NCBI GenBank assembly: GCA_965228695.1
Contig: CBDDIB010000001.1
Span: 62,001 to 126,000, forward strand
From: JAJFJD01 sp965228695
Lineage (GTDB): Bacteria > Pseudomonadota > Alphaproteobacteria > UBA8366
Direction: 5' to 3'
DNA: 64,000 nt
Of this stretch, positions 50,824 through 58,852 are shown in pieces; position 1 is the first letter of the stretch, and each line of letters opens with the position of its first letter. The translations under genes and the position numbers were made by a program. The notes beneath the pieces were generated by a model, which ran no database searches, had not been told where the DNA came from, and saw only the letters and a list, made by a program, of their open reading frames with translations.

Positions 50824-52050
50824 CTATACGTCTGAATACATGCGGCCGGGGTTGAGCAGGCCGCGCGGGTCGAAGTTTTCCTTCACCCGCTTGGACAAAG
50901 CGGCAACCCCGGCGGCGGATGGGTGAAACACCGACACCGCGGCGCGCACCGGTTCCGGCGCGCGGATCAAGGTGGCGTGCCCGCCGATCGCATCGACCGC
51001 GGCGCGGACCGCTTTGGCCGCGGCATCTTGCGGTGCGTCCACCGCAAACCAGACCAATCCACCGCCCCAATCGAGGAAAGCGTCACCGCCGAGCGATTCC
51101 ATCAATTGCCCCGCCAATGCCGGCCCGGCCGCGGGCGCTACGGAAATTTTCCAAACGCATCGTCGATCGCCCGCCGCCGCGAATGGTATGACATCGCGAA
51201 CCTCGCGCCAGAACGCGCCGCTGTTATGGCTGTGCAGCTCTTCCGTTTCACCAAATGCCGACAATTGCTTGCGCAGCGCCGCCACACGGTATTCGACCGA
51301 CGGCCCCGGACCTTCGATTCGGATCGCCGTGACGCTGCCGCCTGCGTCCGCCACGTAAGACGTCCTCGACATCGCCGCCAACTTCGCGGGAAGACAGGCC
51401 GCGGCTGACACCTCGTAGGGGCTCTTCAACGCCGCCGTCATTGCCTGACCCGCGACTTTCAGATCGAGTCCGAGCACCAGCACCGTCCAGGTTTTCTCGG
51501 CGGCCGGCAGGACCTTGACCGTCAGGTCGGTCATCGCGCCCAGCGTGCCCCATGACCCGCAGAGCAGCTTGGACAGGTCATATCCCGTCACATTCTTCAC
51601 GACCCGGCCACCGGACTTGAAGGCTTCGCCCCGGCCGCTGACCGCGCTGAAACCCAGGAAATGGTCACGCGCGGCACCGGCTTGAATCCGGCGCGGGCCG
51701 GACAGGTTGCAGGCGATCATCCCGCCCAGCGTGCCGGATTCCGCCGAGCCGCCGAGCAATGGGCCATAATCCGGCGGCTCGAAAGCCAATTGCTGGCGGG
51801 ATTCCGCCAGCGTCGCCTCGACCTCCGACAGCAGTGTGCCGGGGCCCGCGCTCAACACCAGTTCCTCGGCTTCGTAAAGGCTAATTCCCTTGAGCGCCGA
51901 GAGCTCCAGAACCGTCTCCGCGTTGCCGGGCCGGCCGAGGCTGCGCTTGCTGCCGCCGCCGATGACCTCCAGCGGAATCTCCTCGGCGATGGCCCACGCC
52001 ACCGCGTCCTTGACCTGTTCCGGGGTTTCCGGCTTGAAATGCTCCGCCAT
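50824..52050 (-). CDS. glcE: Glycolate oxidase FAD-binding subunit
   Basis: A 408-residue FAD-binding PCMH-type protein. The pattern of EEIPLEVIGGGSKRSLGRP at the N-terminus, LSAGPGTLLSEVE and LGGMIACNLSGPRRIQAGAARDHFLGF typifies GlcE. The C-terminal DPRGLLNPGRM end is also standard. It lies between glcD and glcF, nine bases after glcD. A typical GlcE is about 350-400 residues, so the length is normal. Confidence 0.94.
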   Translation of the reverse strand: MAEHFKPETPEQVKDAVAWAIAEEIPLEVIGGGSKRSLGRPGNAETVLELSALKGISLYEAEELVLSAGPGTLLSEVEATLAESRQQLAFEPPDYGPLLGGSAESGTLGGMIACNLSGPRRIQAGAARDHFLGFSAVSGRGEAFKSGGRVVKNVTGYDLSKLLCGSWGTLGAMTDLTVKVLPAAEKTWTVLVLGLDLKVAGQAMTAALKSPYEVSAAACLPAKLAAMSRTSYVADAGGSVTAIRIEGPGPSVEYRVAALRKQLSAFGETEELHSHNSGAFWREVRDVIPFAAAGDRRCVWKISVAPAAGPALAGQLMESLGGDAFLDWGGGLVWFAVDAPQDAAAKAVRAAVDAIGGHATLIRAPEPVRAAVSVFHPSAAGVAALSKRVKENFDPRGLLNPGRMYSDV

Positions 52051-52059
52051 CCGGTGGCC

Positions 52060-53547
52060 TTAGAAGCGCGGAATGTCCGGGAACGGCATTTGGCCGCCGT
52101 GGATATGCATACGGCCCAACTCGGCGCAGCGGTGCAGCGTCGGGAATACCTTGCCGGGATTAAGCAGATTGTCGGGATCGAAGGCGCATTTGACCCGTTG
52201 CTGCTGCTTCAGATCGTCCTCGCTGAACATCGCCGGCATGAGATCGCGCTTTTCGACGCCGACGCCGTGTTCGCCGGTCAGGACGCCACCGACCTCGACG
52301 CAGAGCTTGAGAATATCCGCGCCGAAATCCTCGGCTCTTTCCAGTTCGCCCGGCTCGTTGGCATCGTAGAGAATTAGCGGATGCAGGTTGCCGTCGCCGG
52401 CGTGAAACACATTCGCGACGCGCAGGCCGTATTTCCGCGACAACTCATTCATGCGGGTCAGCACGATCGGAAGTTTCCCGCGCGGGATCGTGCCGTCCAT
52501 GCAGTAGTAGTCCGGCGAAATCCGGCCGACCGCCGGGAAAGCCGCCTTGCGACCCGCCCAGAACCGGGTCCGTTCGTCCTCGTCCTGCGACACGCGGACG
52601 GTGACCGCCTTGTTCGCCTTGGCGATTCCCTCGACCCGGCCGATCAGGTAATCGACCTCGGTCTCGGGGCCATCCAGTTCCACGATCAACAGGGCTTCCA
52701 CATCCAGCGGATAGCCCGCGTTGACGAAATCTTCTGCCGCGTGGATTGCCGGACGGTCCATCATCTCCATGCCGCCGGGAATGATCCCTGCGCCAATTAT
52801 CCCCGCAACGCAGGCGCCCGCGTCTTCGCTGCTCGGGAAACCGACCAGCACCGCGCGCGCGGTTTCGGGCTTGCGCAGCAAGCGGACCGTGACCTCGGTG
52901 ACCACGCCCAACAATCCCTCGGATCCGGTCAACACGCCGAGCAGGTCATACCCTTCGGCGTCCAGGTGCGGGCCGCCGATGCGGATCACCTCGCCGTCGA
53001 TCAGGACCAATTCCAGACCGAGAACGTTATTCGTGGTCAGGCCGTATTTCAGGCAGTGCACGCCGCCCGAATTCTCGGCGATGTTGCCGCCGATCGTACA
53101 GGCAATCTGGCTCGACGGATCCGGCGCATAATAAAAATCATCGTCGCTCACGGCGGTGCTGATCGCCAGGTTGGTGACGCCCGGCTGCACCACGGCGCAG
53201 CGGTTGTCGTAGTCGACATTCAGAATACGATTGAATTTCGCCATGCCCAGCAGGATGCCGTCTTCCAGCGGCAGCGCGCCGCCCGACAGCGAGGTGCCGG
53301 CACCGCGCGGCACGACCTTCACGCCGTGCGCGTGGCAGTAGCGCAGAACATCGCTGACCTGCTGCGTGGTTTCGGGCAGCACGACGATCATCGGCAATTG
53401 CCGGTAGGCGGTCAGGCCGTCGCTTTCATAGGGCCGGCGTTCGTTCTCTTCGACGATGACGCCTTCGCCCGGAACGATCGCGCGAAGCGCCGCGGCGATC
53501 TCGAGCCGCCGGGCGATGATCTCCTGGTCCGGATCGGGCATTTTCAT
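52060..53547 (-). CDS. glcD: Glycolate oxidase catalytic FAD subunit
   Basis: A 495-residue FAD-linked oxidase with VPRGAGTSLSGGALP and IGGNIAENSGGVHCLKYGLT as the FAD-binding stretches and HAGDGNLHPLI and GGVLTGEHGVGVEKRDLM as the C-terminal catalytic motifs. It oxidises glycolate (or D-lactate) and starts the glcDEF operon. The start ATG at 53547 is likely; MPDPDQEII is a second possible start at residue 3. rpmJ lies upstream in the same orientation but ends in a terminator. Confidence 0.95.
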   Translation of the reverse strand: MKMPDPDQEIIARRLEIAAALRAIVPGEGVIVEENERRPYESDGLTAYRQLPMIVVLPETTQQVSDVLRYCHAHGVKVVPRGAGTSLSGGALPLEDGILLGMAKFNRILNVDYDNRCAVVQPGVTNLAISTAVSDDDFYYAPDPSSQIACTIGGNIAENSGGVHCLKYGLTTNNVLGLELVLIDGEVIRIGGPHLDAEGYDLLGVLTGSEGLLGVVTEVTVRLLRKPETARAVLVGFPSSEDAGACVAGIIGAGIIPGGMEMMDRPAIHAAEDFVNAGYPLDVEALLIVELDGPETEVDYLIGRVEGIAKANKAVTVRVSQDEDERTRFWAGRKAAFPAVGRISPDYYCMDGTIPRGKLPIVLTRMNELSRKYGLRVANVFHAGDGNLHPLILYDANEPGELERAEDFGADILKLCVEVGGVLTGEHGVGVEKRDLMPAMFSEDDLKQQQRVKCAFDPDNLLNPGKVFPTLHRCAELGRMHIHGGQMPFPDIPRF

Positions 53548-53650
53548 GACAAGGCACTCAGGGTCGTTTACCTCAATTCCGGGATATCATGGGCGTTCCG
53601 GCCCTGAAACACCATGCAAAATTGCTTGGGACCGCCACCGCCAAGCCGGC

Positions 53651-53676
53651 AATAAAAAACCGCGCCAAAGGCGCGG
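53651..53676 (-). terminator. Intrinsic terminator of rpmJ
   Basis: On the reverse strand, ACCGCGCC and GGCGCGGT pair around TTT, followed directly by a run of six T. It lies 37 bases after the rpmJ stop and separates it from the glc operon. Confidence 0.75.
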
Positions 53677-53712
53677 TCGGTCCGGACACGCGGGATCGGC
53701 CCCGCGTTATCC

Positions 53713-53838
53713 TTAACCCTGGCGGGCCTTGAAACGCGGGTTCCGCTTGTTGATCACGTAGACACGGCCTTTGCGCCGCACGATACGGCACTCCTTGTGC
53801 CGCTTCTTCAAGGTCTTCAACGAGCTTGCGACTTTCAT
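53713..53838 (-). CDS. rpmJ: 50S ribosomal protein L36
   Basis: A 41-residue ribosomal protein read from the reverse strand: MKVASSLKTLKKRHKEC, then RIVRRKGRVYVINKRNPRFK. This is the longer L36 type (with a K-rich N-terminus and only part of the zinc-binding cysteines), common in alphaproteobacteria. GGGAG precedes the ATG. The gene has its own promoter and terminator, so it is transcribed separately from the flanking genes. Confidence 0.93.
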   Translation of the reverse strand: MKVASSLKTLKKRHKECRIVRRKGRVYVINKRNPRFKARQG

Positions 53839-53880
53839 GGTCCGCTCCCGGGCTCTTATCCTGTATCTCGACAGCGGCGG

Positions 53881-53909
53881 ACAATATGGAGCAGCGGCCC
53901 GCTTGTCAA
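53881..53909 (-). promoter_or_regulatory. Candidate rpmJ promoter overlapping a hairpin
   Basis: On the reverse strand, TTGACA (53904-53909) and TATTGT (53881-53886) are separated by exactly 17 bases. The first hexamer is a perfect -35. Transcription would start about 36 bases before the rpmJ start codon. The -35 lies in the loop and arm of the hairpin at 53896-53922. Confidence 0.65.
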
Positions 53910-53927
53910 CGCCAAGCGGGCCTTTTT
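53896..53927 (+). terminator. Hairpin with T-run, facing the plus strand
   Basis: GGCCCGCTTG and CAAGCGGGCC pair perfectly around TCAACGC, followed by TTTTT on the plus strand. Both adjacent genes are on the minus strand, so no plus-strand gene is known to use it. On the minus strand it lies 34 bases after the methyltransferase stop and lacks a U-tract. Confidence 0.5.
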
Positions 53928-53955
53928 AGACCTTGGAAGCCGGAAAATCCGGACG

Positions 53956-54924
53956 TCAGGATTTGCTGCCGGTTCGGCTCAATTCCATATAGCCGTAGCG
54001 CAGGCAACCGCTGTTGATCGCGGCGATCCGGCGTTTCATCACCTCGGCTTCGCGCATCAGGGTGTCCACGAAGGCCCGATCGAGCGTTTCCTTGGTGATA
54101 TTGTTGGAAAAGTCCGTCCAGCTATCGAGCAGAAGCCGCCGATAACCGTCGGTTTCATCCCGGTAGTGGGCGATTTGCAGGCCCGAACGGCCGCATTCTT
54201 CCTGGAACTCGCCCAGCGTCCACGGCTCGACTTCCGTATCGTCCGCCATTGCCTGCATCGGGCCGCTGGACCGCAGATTGGCCCGGCTGAGCAGCAGATC
54301 GGTCACGACGACCCGGCCATCCGATGCCAGCGCTTTCTCGGCCTGAGCCAGCAACCGCTCGCGTCCCGCCATTTGCGCCAGGCGCTCGCGAATGATGACC
54401 ACGTCATAGGCTTGATCCGCCAGGGAGATGGTTTCCGGTTCATACACGGAAATCGGCACCCGCGCCTCCAGCCCGCGGATCAGGGAAATCTTCATCCCCA
54501 ATTCGGCGACGTCGGCGTCCGGCTCCAGACCCATCACGGTCGCGCCGAACTGCAGCGCGGCCGCACGGATCGTTCCGCCGAGGCCGGCGGCAAGGTCGAG
54601 CACCGTGTGGGTCTTCTGGAGATCGATGTACTTCAGGAACTGGGTCGTGACTTCCTGCCCGCCGGGCAGGGAGAAGCCCTCGCCATAGAGGCGCGACCAC
54701 AGGCGATAGCGCAAATCCGCCCATTCTTCGCTGCTGCCGCTCTCCGCCGTCGGCGCATCGACGACGATCAACCGATTCCGCCGGACCGACGCCGATTGTC
54801 CCTGACGCACCATGGCGCCGGGCTCCACGCCATCCCACCAGGCGCGAAAACGAACGGCGAAGGGAACGTAATCATCCCCCTGGCCGACATTGGAAGCCGC
54901 ATTGGAGGCGACTTGCTGAGACAT
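53956..54924 (-). CDS. SAM-dependent methyltransferase
   Basis: A 322-residue protein. VLDLAAGLGGTIRAAA near residue 115 is motif I, GLEPD is the acidic beta-2 end, and VVIIRERLAQM the motif IV region. The N-terminal 90 residues lack a known domain. The substrate is unknown; a lipid or small molecule is possible. The start at MSQQVASN (54924) or three codons upstream (54933) cannot be told apart. A CtrA-like box lies about 60 bases upstream, suggesting cell-cycle-linked control. Confidence 0.8.
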   Translation of the reverse strand: MSQQVASNAASNVGQGDDYVPFAVRFRAWWDGVEPGAMVRQGQSASVRRNRLIVVDAPTAESGSSEEWADLRYRLWSRLYGEGFSLPGGQEVTTQFLKYIDLQKTHTVLDLAAGLGGTIRAAALQFGATVMGLEPDADVAELGMKISLIRGLEARVPISVYEPETISLADQAYDVVIIRERLAQMAGRERLLAQAEKALASDGRVVVTDLLLSRANLRSSGPMQAMADDTEVEPWTLGEFQEECGRSGLQIAHYRDETDGYRRLLLDSWTDFSNNITKETLDRAFVDTLMREAEVMKRRIAAINSGCLRYGYMELSRTGSKS

Positions 54925-54985
54925 ACTCACCACCGAAACCGCTGCCTATGAATGTTGAAATCCGACTCAGATTAAGAAAAACAGA

Positions 54986-55001
54986 TTAACGTATGCTTAA
55001 C
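54986..55001. promoter_or_regulatory. Candidate CtrA-binding site
   Basis: TTAA-CGTATGC-TTAAC matches the full CtrA consensus TTAA-N7-TTAAC. It is 61 bases before the methyltransferase start, a typical place for a regulator at the -35. The remaining 170 bases of the intergenic region are AT-rich and hold nothing else I can name. Confidence 0.55.
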
Positions 55002-55143
55002 CTTTGAAATTCGGCCGAATTTCAAACAACCCTTTGTTTTATATACGGAAATTTCGCAATCTCAATAAAATCACCGCCGCTTCAGGTCCTACTATTTAGT
55101 TAGGATTCCTAGCGGATTTGGCGGGAATACCGCGTTTACCGAC

Positions 55144-55169
55144 ACCGGCGCGCGGAGGAAAGCGCCGGT
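55144..55169 (-). terminator. Hairpin at the end of the mandelate racemase-like gene
   Basis: ACCGGCGC and GCGCCGGT pair across a ten-base loop and overlap the stop codon. There is no U-tract. Confidence 0.35.
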
Positions 55170-56311
55170 TAGACGAAGCCTGGCCCATCGATGACCGGAT
55201 GCGCTTTGATAAAGTCTTCGTCGACCTCGAGACCAAGACCAGGACCTTCAAGCGGCCATACGCAGCCCTCATCGTCCAGCGCATAGGGCGCGTTGACGAA
55301 AGGTCCTTCCCGCAACGGGTTCATGCCTTCGCTGGATTCGAAATAGCCGCCATTGTCGATGGATGCGATCACGTGGATACCGGCCGCTAAATCCAGCCCG
55401 GTAACGCCCCCATGGGGGTGAATCGGGATGTTATAGGCTGCCGCCAACGCGGCGATCCGCATGGTTTCCGTGACGCCGCCGGACTTACCCACGTCCGGTT
55501 GGAGGACCCGGACGTGGTTCCGCTCGATATGCGGCACGAACTCGTATCGGGTATAGACGTTTTCGCCCAATGCCAGCGGCGTGCTGCTGAAGGTCGAGGC
55601 GACCTCATACGCGCGATAGTCGTGGCTTGGGAAAGGCTCCTCCAGCCATCCGACATCGAGATCTTCGAGACCCGGCATCGCATAGCGCGCATCCTCCAGC
55701 GAGTAGCCCGTATTGGCGTCGGTCAAGATAATGAGATCGTCTCCGAACGCCTCCCGAACCGCCTCGATCCGGTCAAGATCGGCCTTCGGTCCTTGGCCGA
55801 TGCGCAGTTTGACCGCGCGATAGTTTCGCGACATCAACTCCCGCACTTCGTCCAGCAGCGCTTCGGTCTCGCCGAAGCCCAGGGAGCCCCCGCCGCCCGC
55901 ATAGGCAAGAATCGGTTTTGGCTCGCCGCCCAGGAGTTTGTACAACGGCCATCCCACCGCCTTGCCGCGCAGGTCCCAGAGCGCCATGTCCACGCCGCTC
56001 AAGGCGATGATCGATCCCGCACCCATGCCATGGCTAGCGAATTGCGCCTGGTAGACCTTGCGCCAGATACCGATCACGTTGCTCGCGTCCATTCCCTTTA
56101 CCAGGGCGGCGATCGTCGTGTTGACGATCGTGGCGACCGCGCCCGGATTCCGGCCGTGATGGGCCTCGCCCCACCCGACCAGTCCGTCCTCGGTCGTGAC
56201 CTTGACGAAGATCGCGTCGCGCTTGGTCATCGTGCCGATGCGGAGCTGGTTCTGATGCTCCTTCGGGATCGGCACGGAAACGGGAAAAGCCTGGACACTG
56301 GCGATTTTCAT
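55169..56311 (-). CDS. Mandelate racemase / muconate lactonizing enzyme family protein
   Basis: A 380-residue enolase-superfamily enzyme. It has a capping domain (residues 1-120) and a barrel with the base pair at K168-x-R170 (VKLRIG), metal ligands D198 (TDAN), E224 or E225 (WLEEP) and E250 (ALGEN), and D273 with a histidine at 298 or 300 (IHPHGG), the dyad of the mandelate-racemase subgroup. It probably dehydrates or epimerises a sugar acid or similar 2-hydroxy acid. The start at MKIASVQAF (56311) fits the family. Confidence 0.85.
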   Translation of the reverse strand: MKIASVQAFPVSVPIPKEHQNQLRIGTMTKRDAIFVKVTTEDGLVGWGEAHHGRNPGAVATIVNTTIAALVKGMDASNVIGIWRKVYQAQFASHGMGAGSIIALSGVDMALWDLRGKAVGWPLYKLLGGEPKPILAYAGGGGSLGFGETEALLDEVRELMSRNYRAVKLRIGQGPKADLDRIEAVREAFGDDLIILTDANTGYSLEDARYAMPGLEDLDVGWLEEPFPSHDYRAYEVASTFSSTPLALGENVYTRYEFVPHIERNHVRVLQPDVGKSGGVTETMRIAALAAAYNIPIHPHGGVTGLDLAAGIHVIASIDNGGYFESSEGMNPLREGPFVNAPYALDDEGCVWPLEGPGLGLEVDEDFIKAHPVIDGPGFV

Positions 56312-56330
56312 CAATCCATCCTTTTTCGGG

Positions 56331-57194
56331 TTAGCGGAAAGCGGCACGCCCATTGTTCAGTACGACTGCGTCGCGGCCCAACGCGCTCGAGCGAAACGCC
56401 GCAACCGGATCGCCCGGCTGCCACCAAATTTCCGTGCGCACGGTTTCACCAGGGAAAACCGGCGCCGACAGCCGCACGTCGAGCGCCGCGAGCGCCCCCG
56501 CATCGTAGTCGCAACAGGACCGGAGAATGGCATGCCCGGCGATACCGTAAGTGCACAGCCCATGTAGAATCGGACGCGGAAAACCGGCCGCCTCGGCAGC
56601 CTTGGGATCGGCGTTATGCGGGTTCGGATCGCCGTTCAAGCGGTACCAAAGCGCCTGCTGCGGCACCGTCGGGAGATCGCAGACAATATCGGGCTTCCGA
56701 TCCGGCAGCTCGTGCGGCGCTCGCACCGGATCGCTCGGCCCGCCATAGCCGCCGTCTCCCCGGGCGAAGGTAGTGTGAAAAACCTTGAAGTATTCCTCGC
56801 CCGTCTGGGCGTCGAGCCCCGTACGCTCGGTGTAGATCAATGCGCCGCGTCCTTCGCCCTTGTCGACGATCCCGGTCACCCGGGTCTGGGCGGTGATCTC
56901 CCCTTCGACGGGCAACGGTTTCAAGAACGTCATGCCTTGCTCCGAATGGAGTCCCCGTTCCCAGTCGATCCCGGTGTCGGGCTCGCGAATCCAGAGGCCC
57001 GGATAGGCCATGATCCCCGCCATGGTCGGAAAGACCGTTAGATTCTCTTCGTAGACGAACGGCAATTGCTTCTCGTCCATCGGGTCGTGGCCGAGTCCGA
57101 TGCCGAGTGCGTAGAGCATGACGTCGCGTTGACCGTAGCTGTGACGAACGACGGGAAACTCCCTCGCCTTGAGCGTGTCATAGTCGAATGGCAT
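56331..57194 (-). CDS. MaoC-like enoyl-CoA hydratase
   Basis: A 287-residue double hot-dog protein. The hydratase-2 motif YRLNGDPNPHNADPKAAE with GFPRPILHGLCTYG lies in the C-terminal half and holds the catalytic D and H. This type hydrates 2-enoyl-CoA to R-3-hydroxyacyl-CoA. The start at MPFDYD (57194) fits. It is divergent from the acyl-CoA synthetase gene, and precedes the mandelate racemase-like gene by 19 bases in the same direction, so the two are cotranscribed. Confidence 0.88.
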   Translation of the reverse strand: MPFDYDTLKAREFPVVRHSYGQRDVMLYALGIGLGHDPMDEKQLPFVYEENLTVFPTMAGIMAYPGLWIREPDTGIDWERGLHSEQGMTFLKPLPVEGEITAQTRVTGIVDKGEGRGALIYTERTGLDAQTGEEYFKVFHTTFARGDGGYGGPSDPVRAPHELPDRKPDIVCDLPTVPQQALWYRLNGDPNPHNADPKAAEAAGFPRPILHGLCTYGIAGHAILRSCCDYDAGALAALDVRLSAPVFPGETVRTEIWWQPGDPVAAFRSSALGRDAVVLNNGRAAFR

Positions 57195-57277
57195 AAATTG
57201 CCCCGTGGGTTGCCGCGCGGAATTTCTTGTCGTGGTGCGACACTGACGCGTTGATGAAGACCCTGCCGTGAACCGGC

Positions 57278-58834
57278 ATGCCAAACCAGGATAACGCACA
57301 CAATATCATGATGCTACACGATATCCTTTTGCACGCTGGACGGACCGGTGCCCGGCGTGTCGCCGTTCAGGGGTCCGAAATCCGGCGGACCTATGGCGAA
57401 GTCGATGACCGGGTGCGGCGCGCGGCGGCGGGATTGGCCGAGATGGGCTTGGCGCCCGGCGATCATGTCGCGGTCGTGAGCCCGAATACCGCCTTCTATT
57501 TCGAAGCCTATTTTGCGTGTTCCCTGGCCGGGCTGGTGGTCGTGCCGGTCAACACCCGCCTGTCGCCGGCGGAGGTCGCTTTCATACTGGAGGACAGCAA
57601 GGTCCAGGCGATCCTGGTCGACGACGCCTGCGCAAGCTTGATCGAGGATGCCGGCAGCGATCGTCGGGTGCGGCTGGCCGACACCGGGGACGGCAATTGG
57701 GAATCGCTGATCCGGGACAATGACCCGTTGGCCGCGCCTGCCGGACCGCAGGATGAAAACACCACCGCGCATATCTTCTACACCGGGGGCACCACCGGCC
57801 GCGCGAAGGGCGTGATGCTAAGCCACCGCAACGTCGCGGCCTCGTCGATCAACAAGATCATGCTGGGCCAATTCGCCCGCGACGATGTCTGGCTGCACGC
57901 GGCGCCAATGTTTCATCAGGCGGATTCCTGGGCCTGTTTTTCCTTCACCGCCGTCGGCGCGGCGCATGTCTTCATGCCCAGTTTCGCGCCGGGTGGCGCC
58001 CTCGACCTGATCGAAGCGCACCGCGTGACCGCGTTTCAGCTTGTGCCGACCATGGTCCTGATGATGTTGGAAACCGAGGGCGTCGGGACGCGCGATCTCG
58101 CGAGCATCCGGCGAATCCTGTATGGCTCCGCGCCGATGCCGACGGATACGCTGAAGCGGTGCCAAGCGGTGTTCGGCGATGTGTTTCAGCATATCTACGG
58201 TCTGACCGAAGCCGCCGGAACCGTGGCGGCGACGCCCTGGCCGCCGGAGCCCGGCGAGACGGCCGGCCCACGGATGGCGTCCTGCGGGCAACCGATCGCC
58301 GGCGTCGATATGCGCATCGCCGGCGAAAACGGTCTCGGCTTGGCCGCCAACACGGTCGGACGCATTCAGGTCAAAGGCGCCACCATCATGTCCGGATATT
58401 GGGACCGGGAGGCGGAGACGACCGCCGCCTTCATCGACGGCTGGCTGGACACCGGCGACTTGGGCCACATGGACGAAGACGGTTTCGTCTTCATCGTCGA
58501 CCGCGCCAAGGACATGATCATCACCGGCGGCGAAAACGTCTACTCCACCGAGGTCGAAAACGTCCTGTATGGGCATGCGGCGGTCGCGGATGCGGCGGTA
58601 ATCGGCCTGCCCGACCCGAAATGGGGCGAAGCCGTCACGGCGATCGTTGTTGCCGAGAAAGACACCGTCTTATGCGAAGCCGACCTGCTGGGCTATTGCC
58701 GGGACCGGCTCGCCGGATACAAATGCCCAAAATCGATCCATGTCCGCGACGCCCTGCCGAAATCCGCCGCCGGCAAGGTCCTCAAGCACGAATTGCGCGC
58801 CGCCTATGCGGCAAACCTTAGCGAGACGTCGTAG
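57278..58834 (+). CDS. AMP-dependent acyl-CoA synthetase
   Basis: A 518-residue adenylate-forming enzyme. FYTGGTTGRAKGVMLSH is the nucleotide loop, GLTEAAGTV the second motif and GWLDTGDLGHMDEDGFVFIVDRAKDMI the hinge, with the catalytic lysine near PKSAAGKVLKHEL. It resembles medium-chain or aromatic CoA ligases. The start could be the ATG at 57278 or one of those at 57308 and 57311. It is divergent from the hydratase gene and together they may activate and process a carboxylic acid. Confidence 0.9.
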   Translation: MPNQDNAHNIMMLHDILLHAGRTGARRVAVQGSEIRRTYGEVDDRVRRAAAGLAEMGLAPGDHVAVVSPNTAFYFEAYFACSLAGLVVVPVNTRLSPAEVAFILEDSKVQAILVDDACASLIEDAGSDRRVRLADTGDGNWESLIRDNDPLAAPAGPQDENTTAHIFYTGGTTGRAKGVMLSHRNVAASSINKIMLGQFARDDVWLHAAPMFHQADSWACFSFTAVGAAHVFMPSFAPGGALDLIEAHRVTAFQLVPTMVLMMLETEGVGTRDLASIRRILYGSAPMPTDTLKRCQAVFGDVFQHIYGLTEAAGTVAATPWPPEPGETAGPRMASCGQPIAGVDMRIAGENGLGLAANTVGRIQVKGATIMSGYWDREAETTAAFIDGWLDTGDLGHMDEDGFVFIVDRAKDMIITGGENVYSTEVENVLYGHAAVADAAVIGLPDPKWGEAVTAIVVAEKDTVLCEADLLGYCRDRLAGYKCPKSIHVRDALPKSAAGKVLKHELRAAYAANLSETS

Positions 58835-58852
58835 CGGCCGGCGGCCGCTGGC

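Noticed and set aside
52381..53607. A 408-codon plus-strand frame over glcD
   Set aside because: Antisense shadow of glcD, with no homology or ribosome-binding site.
53797..54951. A 384-codon plus-strand frame over the methyltransferase
   Set aside because: Antisense shadow, and it would cover rpmJ as well.
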